A stretch of DNA of 64,000 nt from Bathynomus jamesi (lineage: Eukaryota; Arthropoda; Malacostraca; Isopoda; Cirolanidae), in NCBI GenBank assembly GCA_023014485.1, contig JAJOZX010005799.1, positions 235,001-299,000 of the forward strand, read 5' to 3'. Shown one piece after another: positions 45,880 through 57,051 of the stretch. A program made the translations under genes and the position numbers. Each line of letters opens with the position of its first letter. Within the stretch, counting starts at the first letter, position 1. The notes beneath the pieces were generated by a model. That model was given only the letters and a program-made list of their open reading frames with translations, searched no databases and was not told where the DNA came from.

Positions 45880-48800
45880 ATATATTAGGGCGTATAATGC
45901 AAGCCACCCAAAGTAGTATAGCCTTCAATATGGACAACTTCACAGTAAATATTGACCATGTTACCGTGTTGCGGTCATAGTGCCATACCGTATACTCTTA
46001 ACTTCAATTCTCAAGCTATTTATAGACGGCATATAAACGTCGATCGGGTTGCGGCTTTATAGCAGTACTCTTAGCACGTATGTTTACTGTACAAAATACA
46101 CGAACTCAAAAAATTTGGTTGCCTACAGTCGTGGAGCATGCCCGTAAACTAGCTGTAGACTGTGAACTTGAATCTGACTGTAGTATGGGTCCTGAAGAGC
46201 TGAGAAGGGTAGAACAGGAAATGAATGTCCGCATAGTTGTGTTTGGGTTGGATGATCGTCGTAGGACTGTGTATGTTTTTAAAAGCTGTGTGAGAGATCG
46301 TACAAGGCCCTACTTATTTTAGGATTGTCAGGGACAACGTATCTCCCCATCCGTAATATAAGGTGGCTTTACGCGAGTTATGACAAAAGTCGAAAATATG
46401 GGAGACATCATGATTTGTGTAAGGGTGCCTCGAGTTTGCGGATGATATAGTGAGACATTGTAAAGAATGTCACATGGTATGTGAGCAGTGTAAAAGCACC
46501 AAATGTGAAAGCCGTGTAGTTGAAGCTGAGAAGAGAGACTGTGATGTGTGTAGACGCACATTTTTCAATAATAGCTGTTTTGATTTCCATAAATCAATTG
46601 GCGTGCAGGAAAATGAGAATCTGTGAATGTGGTATGTTTCACACAATGGATAATTGGGGAAAATTTAAGCACAAGTGTGACGTAATTCACTGTCCTACAT
46701 GCCAGGAGGAATATAAGGCGGATGGAGTAAAACATGTATGTTATATGAAAGATGCTAAGCCTAAAAATAACCCTTGTATAACTGTATACTACGATATAGA
46801 AACATATACGAACGCTGAAACCAAAGAGGTAATTCCACATTTACTTGTGAGCCAGACTATCTGTGATGAGTGTATGGATATCGAATGTGACGAGTGCCCC
46901 AAATGTGGTAAACGGACAAACGTTTTTAAAACGAATGTCAGAGATAGTCCTGTGAAACTATTTGTGTCCTATATTGTCAAATTAGCCGACAAGTTCAAAA
47001 AAATGACTGTGTATATTCTCGCCCATAACGGGGCAAAGTTTGACACGCAGTTCCTTTATAAGGAGTTGCTTGAACACGAATCCTCTGAGATATTTACAGG
47101 TGATCCATTGAAAAGAGGCAACAAATTAATACAGATGCAGATAAGAGGCAATGTACAATTTAAAGATACTTTATTATTCACACCTTGTAAATTAGCAAAG
47201 CTACCCAAGGTGATGGGAGTAGCAGCTGAAGTTTCCAAAGGATACTTCCCATACACTTTCCTCACCAGCGAGACTTTAAACTACGTAGGCCCACCACCCC
47301 CCAAACATTATTTGACTGTATGGATGAACGTGAAGACTTTGATCGATACTACGACAGTTTTAATGAAAGTAACCCTTATAATATAGCTGATGAATGTGAG
47401 CGTTATTGCGTGAATGATGTGCGCGTGCTTAGAGTATGTTTCCAGGCCTTTAGAAGGATGTACATAGCCCGTTTCAAATGCGATCCACTGCAAGTCGCAA
47501 CCACCATCGCATCATTATGTTTACGGTGTTCAAGAATAACTTCATGCCTAAAGACACCTTAGCCATTATTCACCGAAACAATCCCCGCAGTTACGGGCAC
47601 AAGGCTATTTACTGGCTCATACACCTACAGCAACAGACAGGTGTATACATAAAGCACGCCTGCAACACGGGTGAAGTACCCATTAAGATTAATGGACGTG
47701 TTTTTTGGGTTGATGGGTTAAGTGAAAACCGTGTCACTGTGTGAAGACTGTGTACTCCTTTAACGTTGCTGGTGGCATGGATGCCCCCGTCCTGAGTGCG
47801 GAGTCACCGGAGATATCCACGGTAGGTCTCCTGCCGACTGTCTTGCATCGACCCGCACCCGCGATCAACTTATAGGATCACAGTTCACTCACAAGTCTTG
47901 TGGGAGCATGAATATGATGCACGGATGGAGACAGACGAGGTGTACCTTGACGAAATAAAAGCGATCAAGCGTTCAATGGTACTGGATCCTCTCAAATGTG
48001 GTGATAGCTTGTTTGGAGGACGTACAAATCCTTTCAGACTATACTTCCCACCTACGGAGGGCGTGAAGCTCCATTACTACGATTTCTGTTCTTTATACCC
48101 ATACGTGATGAAGAGCAATCCGTACCCCGTGGGCGCTCCTGAGAAACTGGTGGGACCTAGCCTACCCTCCATCAATGAATTTTCAAAAAATTTGAATGAT
48201 CGTTACTTTGGGATCTCTTTCGTAGACGTACTCCCCCCACGCAATTTATGGATGCCGATCTTACCTGTCGTTATCGACGACAAGCTCATGTTTCCCCTGT
48301 GCGTGAAGTGCGCGGAAGAGGATAACGGCGAATGTAACCATATACCCCACCAGCGTAAGATCAGAGGCGTATATACAAGTCCTGAGTTGGCCCTAGCCGT
48401 GCGCCATGGTTATAGATACTGAAGATACATGAGGTGTGGAGGTTTCAGAAGCTACCCAACCTTTTCACACCATATATAAACACCTTTTTGAAGGATAAGG
48501 TTGAGGCATCAGGGTATCCGCGAGGAGTTGATACCGAAGATGAAAAGTCTGCCTATATTCAACGTTACCGCGACCGCGAAGGTATACAACTTGATCGTGT
48601 CCAAATTGTAAAGAATCCTGGCAAGCGCTTTAGTGCAAAGTTGTCTAAACAGTCTATGGGGAAAATTTGCGCAGAATACCGGCAGAGGGAGCATTCATTT
48701 GGCACAAAGTTATAGCGATGTCTGGGATTATGCCAATGCCCCCGATAAAGAGGTCATGGAGATCGTAAATGTAGGTAATACTTACGTAATAAAGTACAAC

Positions 48801-49355
48801 AACACTGAATTGCCACAGATACCTCAAGGGTTACAAACATACCTGTGGCCAGCTTCACAACAGCCTACGCCCGTATAAAACTTTGGGGTCTATTGCATTC
48901 TCTTGGGCGGAGAGTATTGTATGCCGATACAGATAGCGTGATATTCACAGAGAGGGAGGGTGAATACATGCCCACTATTGGGGAGTTCCTCGGCGAGCTC
49001 ACTGATGAGATCAAGGATGAGTATGGGGACAACGCATACGCCGACTCTTTTGCCTCAACAGGACCTAAGACTTATGGGGTACGGGTCAGGGTGGGGGAGG
49101 AAATGAAATATATCGTGAAGGCAAAGGGTATTACGCTCAACCATGCGAATCGGGAGGTTGTTAACTTTGAGTCGTTGAAGGATCTAGTATGTTTGGATGA
49201 ACAACCTCCCCAACTAATTGTAGGCACCCACAATTTTCGGGCGCAGAAGCTGGGGCGTGAAGGAACTTAGGGGTACGATGGTGTGCCGTAACACCTATAG
49301 GAAACGTTACCAGTTACCTGGTACCTATGATACCGTACCCTTTGGATACCAATGA
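45880..49355 (+). pseudogene. Protein-primed family B DNA polymerase, about ten frame breaks
   Basis: Order along the plus strand: N-terminal region (46080-46322). A Cys-rich segment with HCKECHMVCEQCKSTKCES and CDVCRRTFFNNSCFDFH (~46450-46600). Exonuclease motif I YYDIETYTN (~46785), Exo II AHNGAKFDTQF (~47020) and Exo III ERYCVNDVRVLR (~47400). Then FKNNFMPKDTLAIIHRN, palm motif A YDFCSLYPYVMK (~48080), motif B CLNSLWGKFAQN (~48645), motif C YADTDSV (~48925), and KAKGITLN. Stop 49353-49355. Copies the element from protein-primed ends. All active-site motifs survive across different frames, so decay is indel-driven. Confidence 0.92.
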
Positions 49356-49387
49356 TGCTTCTAACTCACACTCTTGTATATAATCGT

Positions 49388-49396
49388 ATCTATTTG

Positions 49397-49447
<51 letters not shown>

Positions 49448-49562
49448 TTGAATATCTCGTTTATTAAATCGTATTTGTAAATATATATAACTTGAATATC
49501 TCGTTTATTAAATCGTATTTGTAAATATATATAACTTGAATATCTCGTTTGTTAAATAAATC
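49388..49562. repeat. 45-bp tandem repeat and AT array after the polymerase
   Basis: AACTTGAATATCTCGTTTAT plus TAAATCGTATTTGTAAATAT repeats about three times after an AT array. The last copy contains AATAAA (49554), a possible polyadenylation signal for the polymerase. Confidence 0.85.
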
Positions 49563-49751
49563 ATGTTTCAAATAGCGTTTCACTTTCTCCTTTGTGTGTG
49601 TGTGTGTGGTGTGTGTGTGTGCAGGTGAAAGTTCTAAGCTCCGCCCACTGTAAGACAGTGAGTCATGCTACTATCTGGAGTCCCTGCGTGGTCAGTCGAC
49701 CGCAGTAAGCCCGAGAGATCAGACGTGTATTCAGATCAGACGTGTATTCAA

Positions 49752-50244
49752 ATGGCTACCTTTAATATTGCTTGCACAACGTTTACGAAATGGTATTCAG
49801 TAAAGTGCCAGGATGTGGTGGATACCGAAAACTTCCTATTCCTCCTCCTATGCCTCTTTTAAAAACACATTGGATTGTGCGAAGTTCCAAGATGTACAAA
49901 TACTCTACGGATGTTCTGGTGAGACCGTTGAAGGCTTTCGTTGCACAGACGATGTGCTGAAGTATACTGCAGAGCTAAACTTTATAAAGTCTCACATACA
50001 CCGTGAAGTAAAAGAAACAACGCGTGCAGAAGAGAAGCAGCAGGTATGGATAATGAGTCTTGCTGATGGGTGGTGTGACAAGCGGTATTACGTCATGCTA
50101 CACCATGTCGATTACTCATACCCTACGACTGGAAATGTGAATCTCGTGATCATGGACAATCTTAAGTATTTTTATCACTATATTAACGTATATCATGATG
50201 AGGTTCGTAGTGAGGGTGTGGCTAGTGCCTGCGTGAATTTTTAA
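49752..50244 (+). pseudogene. Right-hand Polinton gene 1, unrecognised
   Basis: Starts at MATFNIACTTFTKWYSVKCQ (ATG 49752), shifts frame twice near 49810-49860, and continues open as SYASFKNTLDCAKFQDVQIL to 50244 with WIMSLADGWCDKRYYVMLHH and LKYFYHYINVYHDEV. Rich in aromatic residues and His. No family recognised. Upstream is a short direct repeat CAGACGTGTATTCA (two copies) and an AAGCTCCGCCC word at 49636, as in the left promoter. Roughly 160 residues if intact. Confidence 0.5.
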
Positions 50245-50368
50245 CAGAGTTTAGAGCGGTATCGTTTGATGGGCAGAAAGGAAAAATATGAACATATGTT
50301 CCTCTCAATAGTGCGCCGGAGTGTGGAGATATTTAGTAAAACATAAAATGTTCCTAGTTCTTATCCAA

Positions 50369-50700
50369 AATGTCTGGTGCGTAGGCTGGTAGTGATATTC
50401 TTGTACCGGTACAACAATTCGACTCGCGGAACAAGCCCATTCACGTATCATCGAGTCAGCCGCCCGTCGAACCATTCCTGCCTACCTGCGTGCCTCACAC
50501 GGCTCATAGTTATCTCAGAGCTTGAGCCGAGTGGACGTGCGCTCCTCGAATACGATGGAACTTCCTTTGAGCAGCATTCTCAACGCCTCGTACGATGTGT
50601 CCGTGACGAAATCGTTGCGCGTGTTTCAGGCGTAATTCCGGTACCATTAGCTATGTACTGGAAACGGAATGTAGACCGACAAACAAACGGGTTTATTTAA
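50369..50700 (+). pseudogene. Right-hand Polinton gene 2, unrecognised
   Basis: ATG 50369 opens MSGA, has an in-frame stop, then DILVPVQQFDSRNKPIHVSS and PPVEPFLP. A shifted frame from ~50510 carries SGRALLEYDGTSFEQHSQRL and RCVRDEIVARVSGVIPVPL to a stop at 50698-50700. No domain recognised; about 105 residues. Confidence 0.45.
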
Positions 50701-50711
50701 GTGTCGAGGAG

Positions 50712-51270
50712 ATGAATAGAATCTTTGTGATAGTTGAGAAGTGGAGTGAAGATCGTTATAAAATACCTGCTAACGTAGGTACAAGAAGAGAGCAGATTAG
50801 TGACGCACCCTCATACGCCGTTGTATGTACGTTGTGTATAAATAACGATCGGCCGTGCATTGATATACGGTTGATGTGGAAGAATGCTTTTGATAATAAC
50901 GCTCTTATTCTACGCGAAACCGTTTCATCCTCGACAGAATGTTTGAAATCGTCGGATTCCGTAAACTGAAACTTATATTAGACGCGCGTGTTACGGATAT
51001 GTTTTATTTTGATACAGTACTTGAATACGCATACACCGCTCTGCTCGATGGGTTTACCGAGTGTAGGGCTGGTGAGAATGGTCTAGTGCTGGATGTTTAT
51101 TTAAAAAGTTTAGACTCTTTGAAATACCATGAACTTGGTACAAAGCAATTGATCGGTACAAGGCTGAGCTCACCTACACCGTTCACCCTGAAGAACTATT
51201 TCTTTATATAACGCGCAGTTGTCGTAACGATTTAGAAGATTATTTCAATTGCCGCTATGTTGAGTGAGTT
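50712..51270 (+). pseudogene. Right-hand Polinton gene 3, unrecognised
   Basis: MNRIFVIVEKWSEDRYKIPA (50712) runs to a break near 50910. It resumes with MFEIVGFRKLKLILDARVTD and EYAYTALLDGFTECRAGENG. After another break near 51140 it ends in AELTYTVHPEELFLY and RNDLEDYFNCRYVE with a stop at 51268-51270. That end overlaps the next gene's start by 14 nt, which supports the reconstruction of frames. Could also be two genes. Confidence 0.45.
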
Positions 51271-51601
51271 CACGATTGAAAAGCTCGAGTCGGTAGAAAT
51301 AAACCCTCGATTGGAAAAGCGTTCTTATAAACTTGTGTTTAATAATGTAGCTAACGATGAACTCTTTGTGCGTGCTTTTGATTGTATTCTAGACGTATTT
51401 AAAGATGACTTACCAACCGGTTGTAAAGTGGGAACAAAAATAGTACTGAACGATATGAAAGCCCTTCATATCGAATACAGGTTTCCCTATACTTTAAGCG
51501 GTGAAATATTATTAAGCCGCATATACTGCGTAATGCAGAGCAATAATGATGTAATTGTAAACTCGATTAAGACCGAGTTTAGTATTTTGAAAAAAAAGTG
51601 A
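51257..51601 (+). CDS. Right-hand Polinton gene 4, intact 114-residue frame, unrecognised
   Basis: MLSEFTIEKLESVEINPRLE to ...IVNSIKTEFSILKKK, uninterrupted. Predicted mostly alternating strand/helix; no Cys motif, no membrane segment. It is one of only two long undamaged frames of the Polinton. The start overlaps the preceding gene by 14 nt. No family recognised. Confidence 0.5.
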   Translation: MLSEFTIEKLESVEINPRLEKRSYKLVFNNVANDELFVRAFDCILDVFKDDLPTGCKVGTKIVLNDMKALHIEYRFPYTLSGEILLSRIYCVMQSNNDVIVNSIKTEFSILKKK

Positions 51602-51960
51602 ATTGTATTTATATTTTGCTTGACATTTCTCCTGTACTGATTATACGCATATTTCTATTGAAATGTATATTTATTTCTATTTGAAAAGTATATTTATTTT
51701 ATAAATATATCTCCATAATTGTGTGTGTGTGTGTGTAATTGTGTGTGTGTGTGTGTTGTGTGTGTGTGTGTGTGTGTGTATATTTCTTCTGTACTGTTAT
51801 GTACATATTTCTATTGAAGTGTATATTTATTTGAAATGTATATTTTATTTTATATATATCCATAATTGTGTGTATATATTTCCTGTACTGTTATATGCAT
51901 ATTCCTCAAATGTATATTTATTTTCTATATATTTTATAATAAAAAGAATGATGCAATGTT
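51602..51960. repeat. Degenerate tandem repeats and (GT)n, 3' of the right gene cluster
   Basis: TCCTGTACTGTTATATGCAT and CATAATTGTGTGT blocks repeat about three times around a (GT)n run at 51721-51780. AATAAAAAG at ~51942 may be a polyadenylation signal. Confidence 0.75.
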
Positions 51961-51999
51961 GTTTTACTTAATTGTTATGCCTTCTACTACCGGTATTCG

Positions 52000-52325
52000 A
52001 AATATAATAATGTATACAGTGGTATTGCGGTATCTGGCAACATTTAAGCCTTCTAAGCCAACTGGTTGATTAGGCGTATATAATAATGTATACAATAATA
52101 CTGCTAAAAGAGGTATCTGGCAACTCAAGCCATTTACAGCCAAATGGCTGATTAGGCGTATATAATAATAATGTATACAATAATACTACTAAAAAGAGGT
52201 ATCTGACAACTCAAGCCATTTACAGCCAACTGGCTGATTAGGAGTCTATAATAATGTTATACAATGGTATCGCGGTATCTGGCAACTCAAGCCATTTACG
52301 CCAACTGGCTGATTAGGAGCCTATA
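52000..52325. repeat. ~82-bp subterminal tandem repeat, four copies
   Basis: Units of TATAATAATGTATACAATAA...GGTATCTGGCAACTCAAGCC...CAACTGGCTGATTAGG(A/C)G. The last unit runs into the right inverted repeat at AGGAGCCTATAAAACAACG. Each unit contains a TATA-like box reading toward the element's end. Confidence 0.88.
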
Positions 52326-52590
52326 AAACAACGCCTACTCGGCTGAAGTCTTAATGTGCACTTGGCTCCTGCCAGGTGAACACCTCTCCTCCTTTCTCTC
52401 CTTTCTCTTGGGGGATAACGCCGCCTCCAAGTTTCCCCCACCCCCTTTGCAACAATCCCCCCCCCCTTTGCAACAATCACCCTCCCCCACTTTGCAACAA
52501 CCCCCCTTTGGAACAACCCCACCCACCTTTGCAACATTACATAATAACCTGCAACATTCTTGCACTCTCCCCTTTTGCGGCTATACTACT
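52276..52590. repeat. Polinton right terminal inverted repeat
   Basis: Reverse complement of 34356-34673, ending ...GCGGCTATACTACT. The central part is C-rich (CCCCCACCCCCTTTGCAACA, CCCCCCCCTTTGCAACA) and differs from the left repeat by repeat-number changes. Confidence 0.92.
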
Positions 52591-52740
52591 AAAGAAAATT
52601 AAATTATCACGTCATAAAAATAAGGAAATTACTTTAAAAAATTTCCAGAAGTTTCATCAGCAATGAAATTCTCAAGTTTATTTGCAAAATAAACATTGAC
52701 TTGGCAATTGTTCTACAACAAACCGCCAACTGCAAGATTT

Positions 52741-52791
<51 letters not shown>

Positions 52792-52929
52792 GGGCAGATT
52801 TCCAGTATAAATTTGTATTTTTATAATTCATTTGATCTTGTGCTAAAAATCGATATTTTTCCTTACAAATCTGTATGCCTCTTTGTTAATCCTTTAATTT
52901 TTAATTTTTATTTTTACTTCTCTGTTTAT

Positions 52930-52988
<59 letters not shown>

Positions 52989-53097
52989 AGATATGTATGT
53001 ATATATATATATGTGTTTGTGTGTATGTATGTTATTTATTTATTTATTTATTTATTTATTTTTTCTGTAACCTATATATAGGCCGTAACCTTTTATG
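52591..53097. other. Unique sequence with AT, GT and TTTA arrays
   Basis: AT arrays at 52740-52786 and 52933-52972, GT to 52990, (TTTA)n at 53033-53060. No gene recognised. The sequence right after the Polinton is not the hAT that lies left of it. Confidence 0.7.
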
Positions 53098-53217
53098 TAC
53101 TTCAGTGTTCCTGAGGATGTCATTAGACGAAAGCGCTTGAGCACCTTTTTGTGTTTCCTTTCCTTCGTGGTTTTATTCATCATAAATATTTTTCACGTGT
53201 TACTTTCGTGAAATAAT

Positions 53218-53220
<3 letters not shown>
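53098..53220 (+). mobile_element. Penelope-like tail, copy of 9390-9500
   Basis: CAGTGTTCCTGAGGATGTCA, GACGAAAGCGCTTGAGCACC, CCTTCGTGGTTTTATTCATC and TTTCACGTGTTACTTTCGTG match 9388-9498. Hammerhead-like core CTGAGGA/GTC-GAC/GAAA at 53110-53136. AT array follows. Confidence 0.7.
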
Positions 53221-53295
<75 letters not shown>

Positions 53296-53298
<3 letters not shown>

Positions 53299-55130
53299 AC
53301 AGTGCTTTATCTGATGATCCAACAGAAGTATCTGAAATATTAACAGCTCAGTAGGAATCATCTTTCAGTATCCCCAAAACTGACAAATTGATATGCGATA
53401 GAAACGCGTTCTTTGAAGAAGAACCACAAGGGGAAAGTATAACGGATTTCGACTTTACGACGGATGATATTACGCAAGCCATAGGGAAACTAAAAACACA
53501 CTCAGCGGCAGGACCGGATAAATGGAATGCCACACTGATCAAAAACTGCTAGAATGCAATCGCTGAGCCCCTATACTGGATATGGAGACGATCGCTAGAC
53601 ACGGAGAAATACCGGGCATCCTGAAGACCGCGAACATAGTCCCACTATATAAAGGAGGAGATCGATCCAAGGCCAAAAACTATAGGCCACTATCGCTTAC
53701 ATCCCATCTCACTAAAATATTTGAAAGAATAGTTAGACAGAAAATCTATGACTTTTTGGAAACTCAGAAAAAATTCAATGATAACCAACACGGGTTTCGG
53801 TCAGGCAGATCATGCCTATCACAACTAATGGAACACTACAACAACATTATTGATTCACTGGAAAGTAATGAAAACTATGATGTACTATACACAGACTTTG
53901 TCAAAGCGTTCGACAAGTGTGACCACGGAATCATAATACATAAACTGAAATATATGGGAATAACAGGAAAAGTAGGGAAATGGATATATAATTTCCTTAG
54001 TGAGCGGCGGCAAGTCGTTACAGTACAAGGAGTATCTTCATCAGAATCAGAGGTCCTCAGCTCGGTACCACAAGGAACAATATTAGCTCCACTACTCTTC
54101 ATAATCATGCTAACTGACATAGATGAGGACGTTACCAGAGACAGCACAGTAACATCCTTTGCGGATGACACAAAGATCAGTAGAAAAATAAGAAACCCAG
54201 AAGACATAGGATCTCTACAAACCGACATAAACAGAATCTACGAGTGGACGGAAGACAACAATATGAAGTTTAACACCTAGAAATTTCAGCTATTATGGTA
54301 TGGAAAAAGAGAAGACCTAAAATCCATGGAATATTATACCCCAAATGGACAGGAAATTCAGAGAAATTCCAGAGCAAAAGATTTAGGGGTTGTAATGACA
54401 GATGATGCGAAATTTGAAACACAAAATAAGATAGCAGTAAACAGAGCAAAGAGAATAACGGGTCAGATATTGAGAACCTTTAAACGAAGGAATAGGAATG
54501 TAATGATTCCTCTACTGAAAACCCTGATAATACCCAAATTGGAATACTGCGGTCCTAACATCCCCATATAAAAAAGAAGACATTAGACAGCTAGAAGGGA
54601 TCTAGAGAAGCTTCACAGCCAAGATCAATGGGTGCAAAGAACTAAATTACTAGGAAAGGTTACGCGAACTAGACCTATATTCACTGGAAAGGAGGAGAGA
54701 GAGATACACCATTATTTACACTTGGAAAATAATGGAGAAACTAGTCCCTAATCTTACTCTGAACCCTATAACTCCCCAAACAACGGTGGAAAGTAGAAAC
54801 GGTAGACTGTGTCGTATTCCCAAATTGAAGGCGAGATAGAGAACATCCTTAACCCTGAAAGAAAATAGTTTTGTAGTGAGAGGACCAAAATTGTTTAATC
54901 AGCTGCCCAAAGACCTAAGAAACACGAAGGGAGTTGCAGTGGAAATCTTCAAAAGAAGACTAGACGCCTGGCTCACAACAATTCCCGATGAGCCGGGCGT
55001 ACCTGGCTACGTGAGGTGGAGAGCGCAAGAATCAAACTCACTACTTCACCAGGCCAACTCGAGAGGAGGGGCGACAAGCTTAGCCTTCGCGAAATGAGAA
55101 ATCATCGCGCGAAACCTTTGTAAGGTTTTA
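53296..55130 (+). mobile_element. LINE copy C, 5'-truncated, with full 3' tail
   Basis: Includes the pre-RT linker, most of the RT, C-terminus and a 3' tail ending CGAAACCTTTGTAAGGTTTT next to an AT array. It is the most complete of four family members in the window (others 10638, 18505, 30440). The tail GCGACAAGCTTAGCCTTCGC is shared with the SINEs. Confidence 0.9.
53300..55097 (+). pseudogene. Non-LTR reverse transcriptase
   Basis: Pre-RT: DRNAFFEEEPQGESITDF and HSAAGPDKWN. The main frame 53582-54280 has IVPLYKGGDRSKAKNYRPLS (RT motif 1/2), QHGFRSGRSCLSQL, YTDFVKAFDKCDHG (catalytic Asp), SVPQGTILAPLLFII, and SFADDTKIS (catalytic DD). A TAG after KFNT interrupts the following KFQLLWYGKRED. 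Then RAKDLGVVMTDDAKF (thumb), LIIPKLEYC, and after damage RGPKLFNQLPKDLRN. Belongs broadly with Jockey/CR1-type LINEs. The endonuclease domain is absent. Few lesions compared with copies A and B. Confidence 0.88.
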
Positions 55131-55150
55131 TATATATATATATATATAAT

Positions 55151-56456
55151 TAGTGATGTAGCGGATGTCATTTTTTTCACATCCGCGGATGCGGATGCGG
55201 ATGAGGATGTTTGATTTCAACATCCGCGGATGCGGATGCGGATGTCTACATTTTCGTTATTTTTTAGGATATATTCGAGATTTGTTGTGTTTAACGTATA
55301 TAATAAGTTATTATATAGAGAGAGCTGTAGCTATAATGTAGTATAATTGATTAATTGTACAATAATTGCTGTACTTTTCTCTGAACATATAAAATAATAT
55401 CAAGCATCTAACTAATATAGAAATCAATTAGTGAATTCGTCTGCAAATAAATTCGTTATATTTTGTTGAGTTTCAGCCACAATTAGAAACCATAATTGTG
55501 TTACCAGGATGCGGGACGTGAACCCAACTCAAATGCACGGTATGCACCCCACCGACCTCTTTCCCCAACCTCCACCCTTATAGAAAGAGATCTTTAATTA
55601 GCTTGATAACTATTTATATTAAGTTTAAAGTTTTATTAGGCATATTTATAAATGAGTAATTCAAATAAAGTAAACTAAGATGTTCATCGTTTAATGTTCA
55701 AACTTAATTATAGGAAGGTTATGCTTAAGGAACATTAATTTTTCTGCCTTTTCTGCTGCCAGTCTGTTTCTCTTTTCATCATATATTAATCCAGCACTGC
55801 TAAATAATCTCTCGCTTGGTACGTTTGTTGGAGGACAGGCTAAATGTTTCCTTGCAAGTTTACTCAAGTATGGATAGATATTCTGCGTATTTTTCCACCA
55901 ACTAATAGGATTGTCACATGCAGCCAGGCGTTTTTCTTGGTGATAGCTCTCGATCATTTTTACTACATCTTTTGACATCGCGTAGGTCTCGTCATTGCTG
56001 CTTGACTCAAGAAACTGAGAGAGAGATTCTGTGATAGATTTGCTTGTTGAAGGTGTTGGTTCTGTCACTGAAACTTTTATTCTTTTGGTGGGTGGCGAAG
56101 CGACAGATTCAAGAGATTGAAGCTCTTCAACTGCTTTGCCAAGTGATGATTTAACTCGTTCTAATGTACTAGGTGAAAATAACTTAGCTTTGTAACGTGG
56201 ATCTAAGTAGGTTGCAAGAGAGTAACTTCATACAAGAACAGCCTCTCGTCTTGTCGCTTGCATCACTTTTGCGCACAATGAACTAGTTCTATTAATATAG
56301 TAGAATTTGATAATTTCCGCTTATTAATGACGTTTTATCTCAACGGTCCACATCCGCACGACATCCGCAGTCCAAAGTGCGGATGCGGACGCGGATGCGG
56401 ATGCGAGAAAATGTGCGGATGTTCCGCGGATGTGGGTGCGGATGTGACCTACATCA

Positions 56457-56459
<3 letters not shown>
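55151..56459 (-). mobile_element. Complete non-autonomous hAT (1309 bp), reference copy
   Basis: Ends TAGTGATGTAGCGGATGTCA and (reverse complement) TAGTGATGTAGGTCACATCC. GCGGAT hexamer arrays flank both ends (55180-55245 and 56375-56445). Interior non-coding except the hATC remnant. It lies between AT arrays so the target duplication cannot be defined. Copies at 1-1023 and 34123-34355. Confidence 0.9.
55691..56068 (-). pseudogene. hATC domain fragment, second copy
   Basis: Same 125-residue frame as 272-649 with five or so substitutions (for example ARPPTSVPSER versus ACPPTNVPSER). Conserved WW and SERLFSSAG motifs intact. No catalytic core in the element. Confidence 0.85.

Positions 56460-56460
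<1 letters not shown>

Positions 56461-56508
<48 letters not shown>
56461..56508. repeat. (AT)n microsatellite
   Basis: AT array between the hAT and SINE. Confidence 0.95.
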
Positions 56509-56510
<2 letters not shown>

Positions 56511-56805
56511 CGCCTCGGTGGTGTAGTGGTTAGCGTCGCTGACTACGAATCCATCGGCCCCGGGTTCGAGACTGACGGCAGCCGGCGCGCAGCAAAAACC
56601 AGCTGTTCATCCTTCCACACAATAAAGAAAGTGGTTGGTAGATAAATGGGTACCCTAGGTGGCCTAGTGGTTAAGACGCTGGGCTGCTGATGGGGCGTGG
56701 TTCGGATTCCACGTTAAACTGTAGGTCTAAGGTGGAGTGAAAAGCTTGACCTTCGTCAGAATGAACAATTCGGGCGGAAGCTAACCAAAGGTTAACCAAA
56801 GGTTA
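56509..56805 (+). mobile_element. tRNA-derived SINE, short form, young copy
   Basis: Intact first module: CCTCGGTGGTGTAGTGGTTA (box A) and CCCGGGTTCGAGAC (box B). Second module CCTAGTGGTTAAGACGCTGG then directly GCTGATGGGGCGTGGTTCGG, lacking the second box B of the long form. Tail AAGCTTGACCTTCGTCAGAA and ACCAAAGGTTA. Nearly identical to 63281-63561. Confidence 0.9.
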
Positions 56806-57051
56806 TATATATATATAGAGAGAGAGAGAGGTATTCGTAAAGAGAAATATTTCGGTTATATTCGTTCTTATCGTTTGTACCATGCGTTGGATAGTTATGA
56901 AAAGTTTACCGTTCGTTTGGAAAAATATAACAAATAAAAAAAATTAGATTTACTCCAACATATAATGTGAAATGTCAAAGAATTTGAGGAAAATAAAAAA
57001 AAAAGAAGTTAAAATGCAAAAGTTTTCGTACATTTATTTACAAAATTATTA

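Noticed and set aside
52313..52666. Pro-rich and Gly-rich frames at the right Polinton end
   Set aside because: Translations of the C-rich/G-rich terminal inverted repeat.
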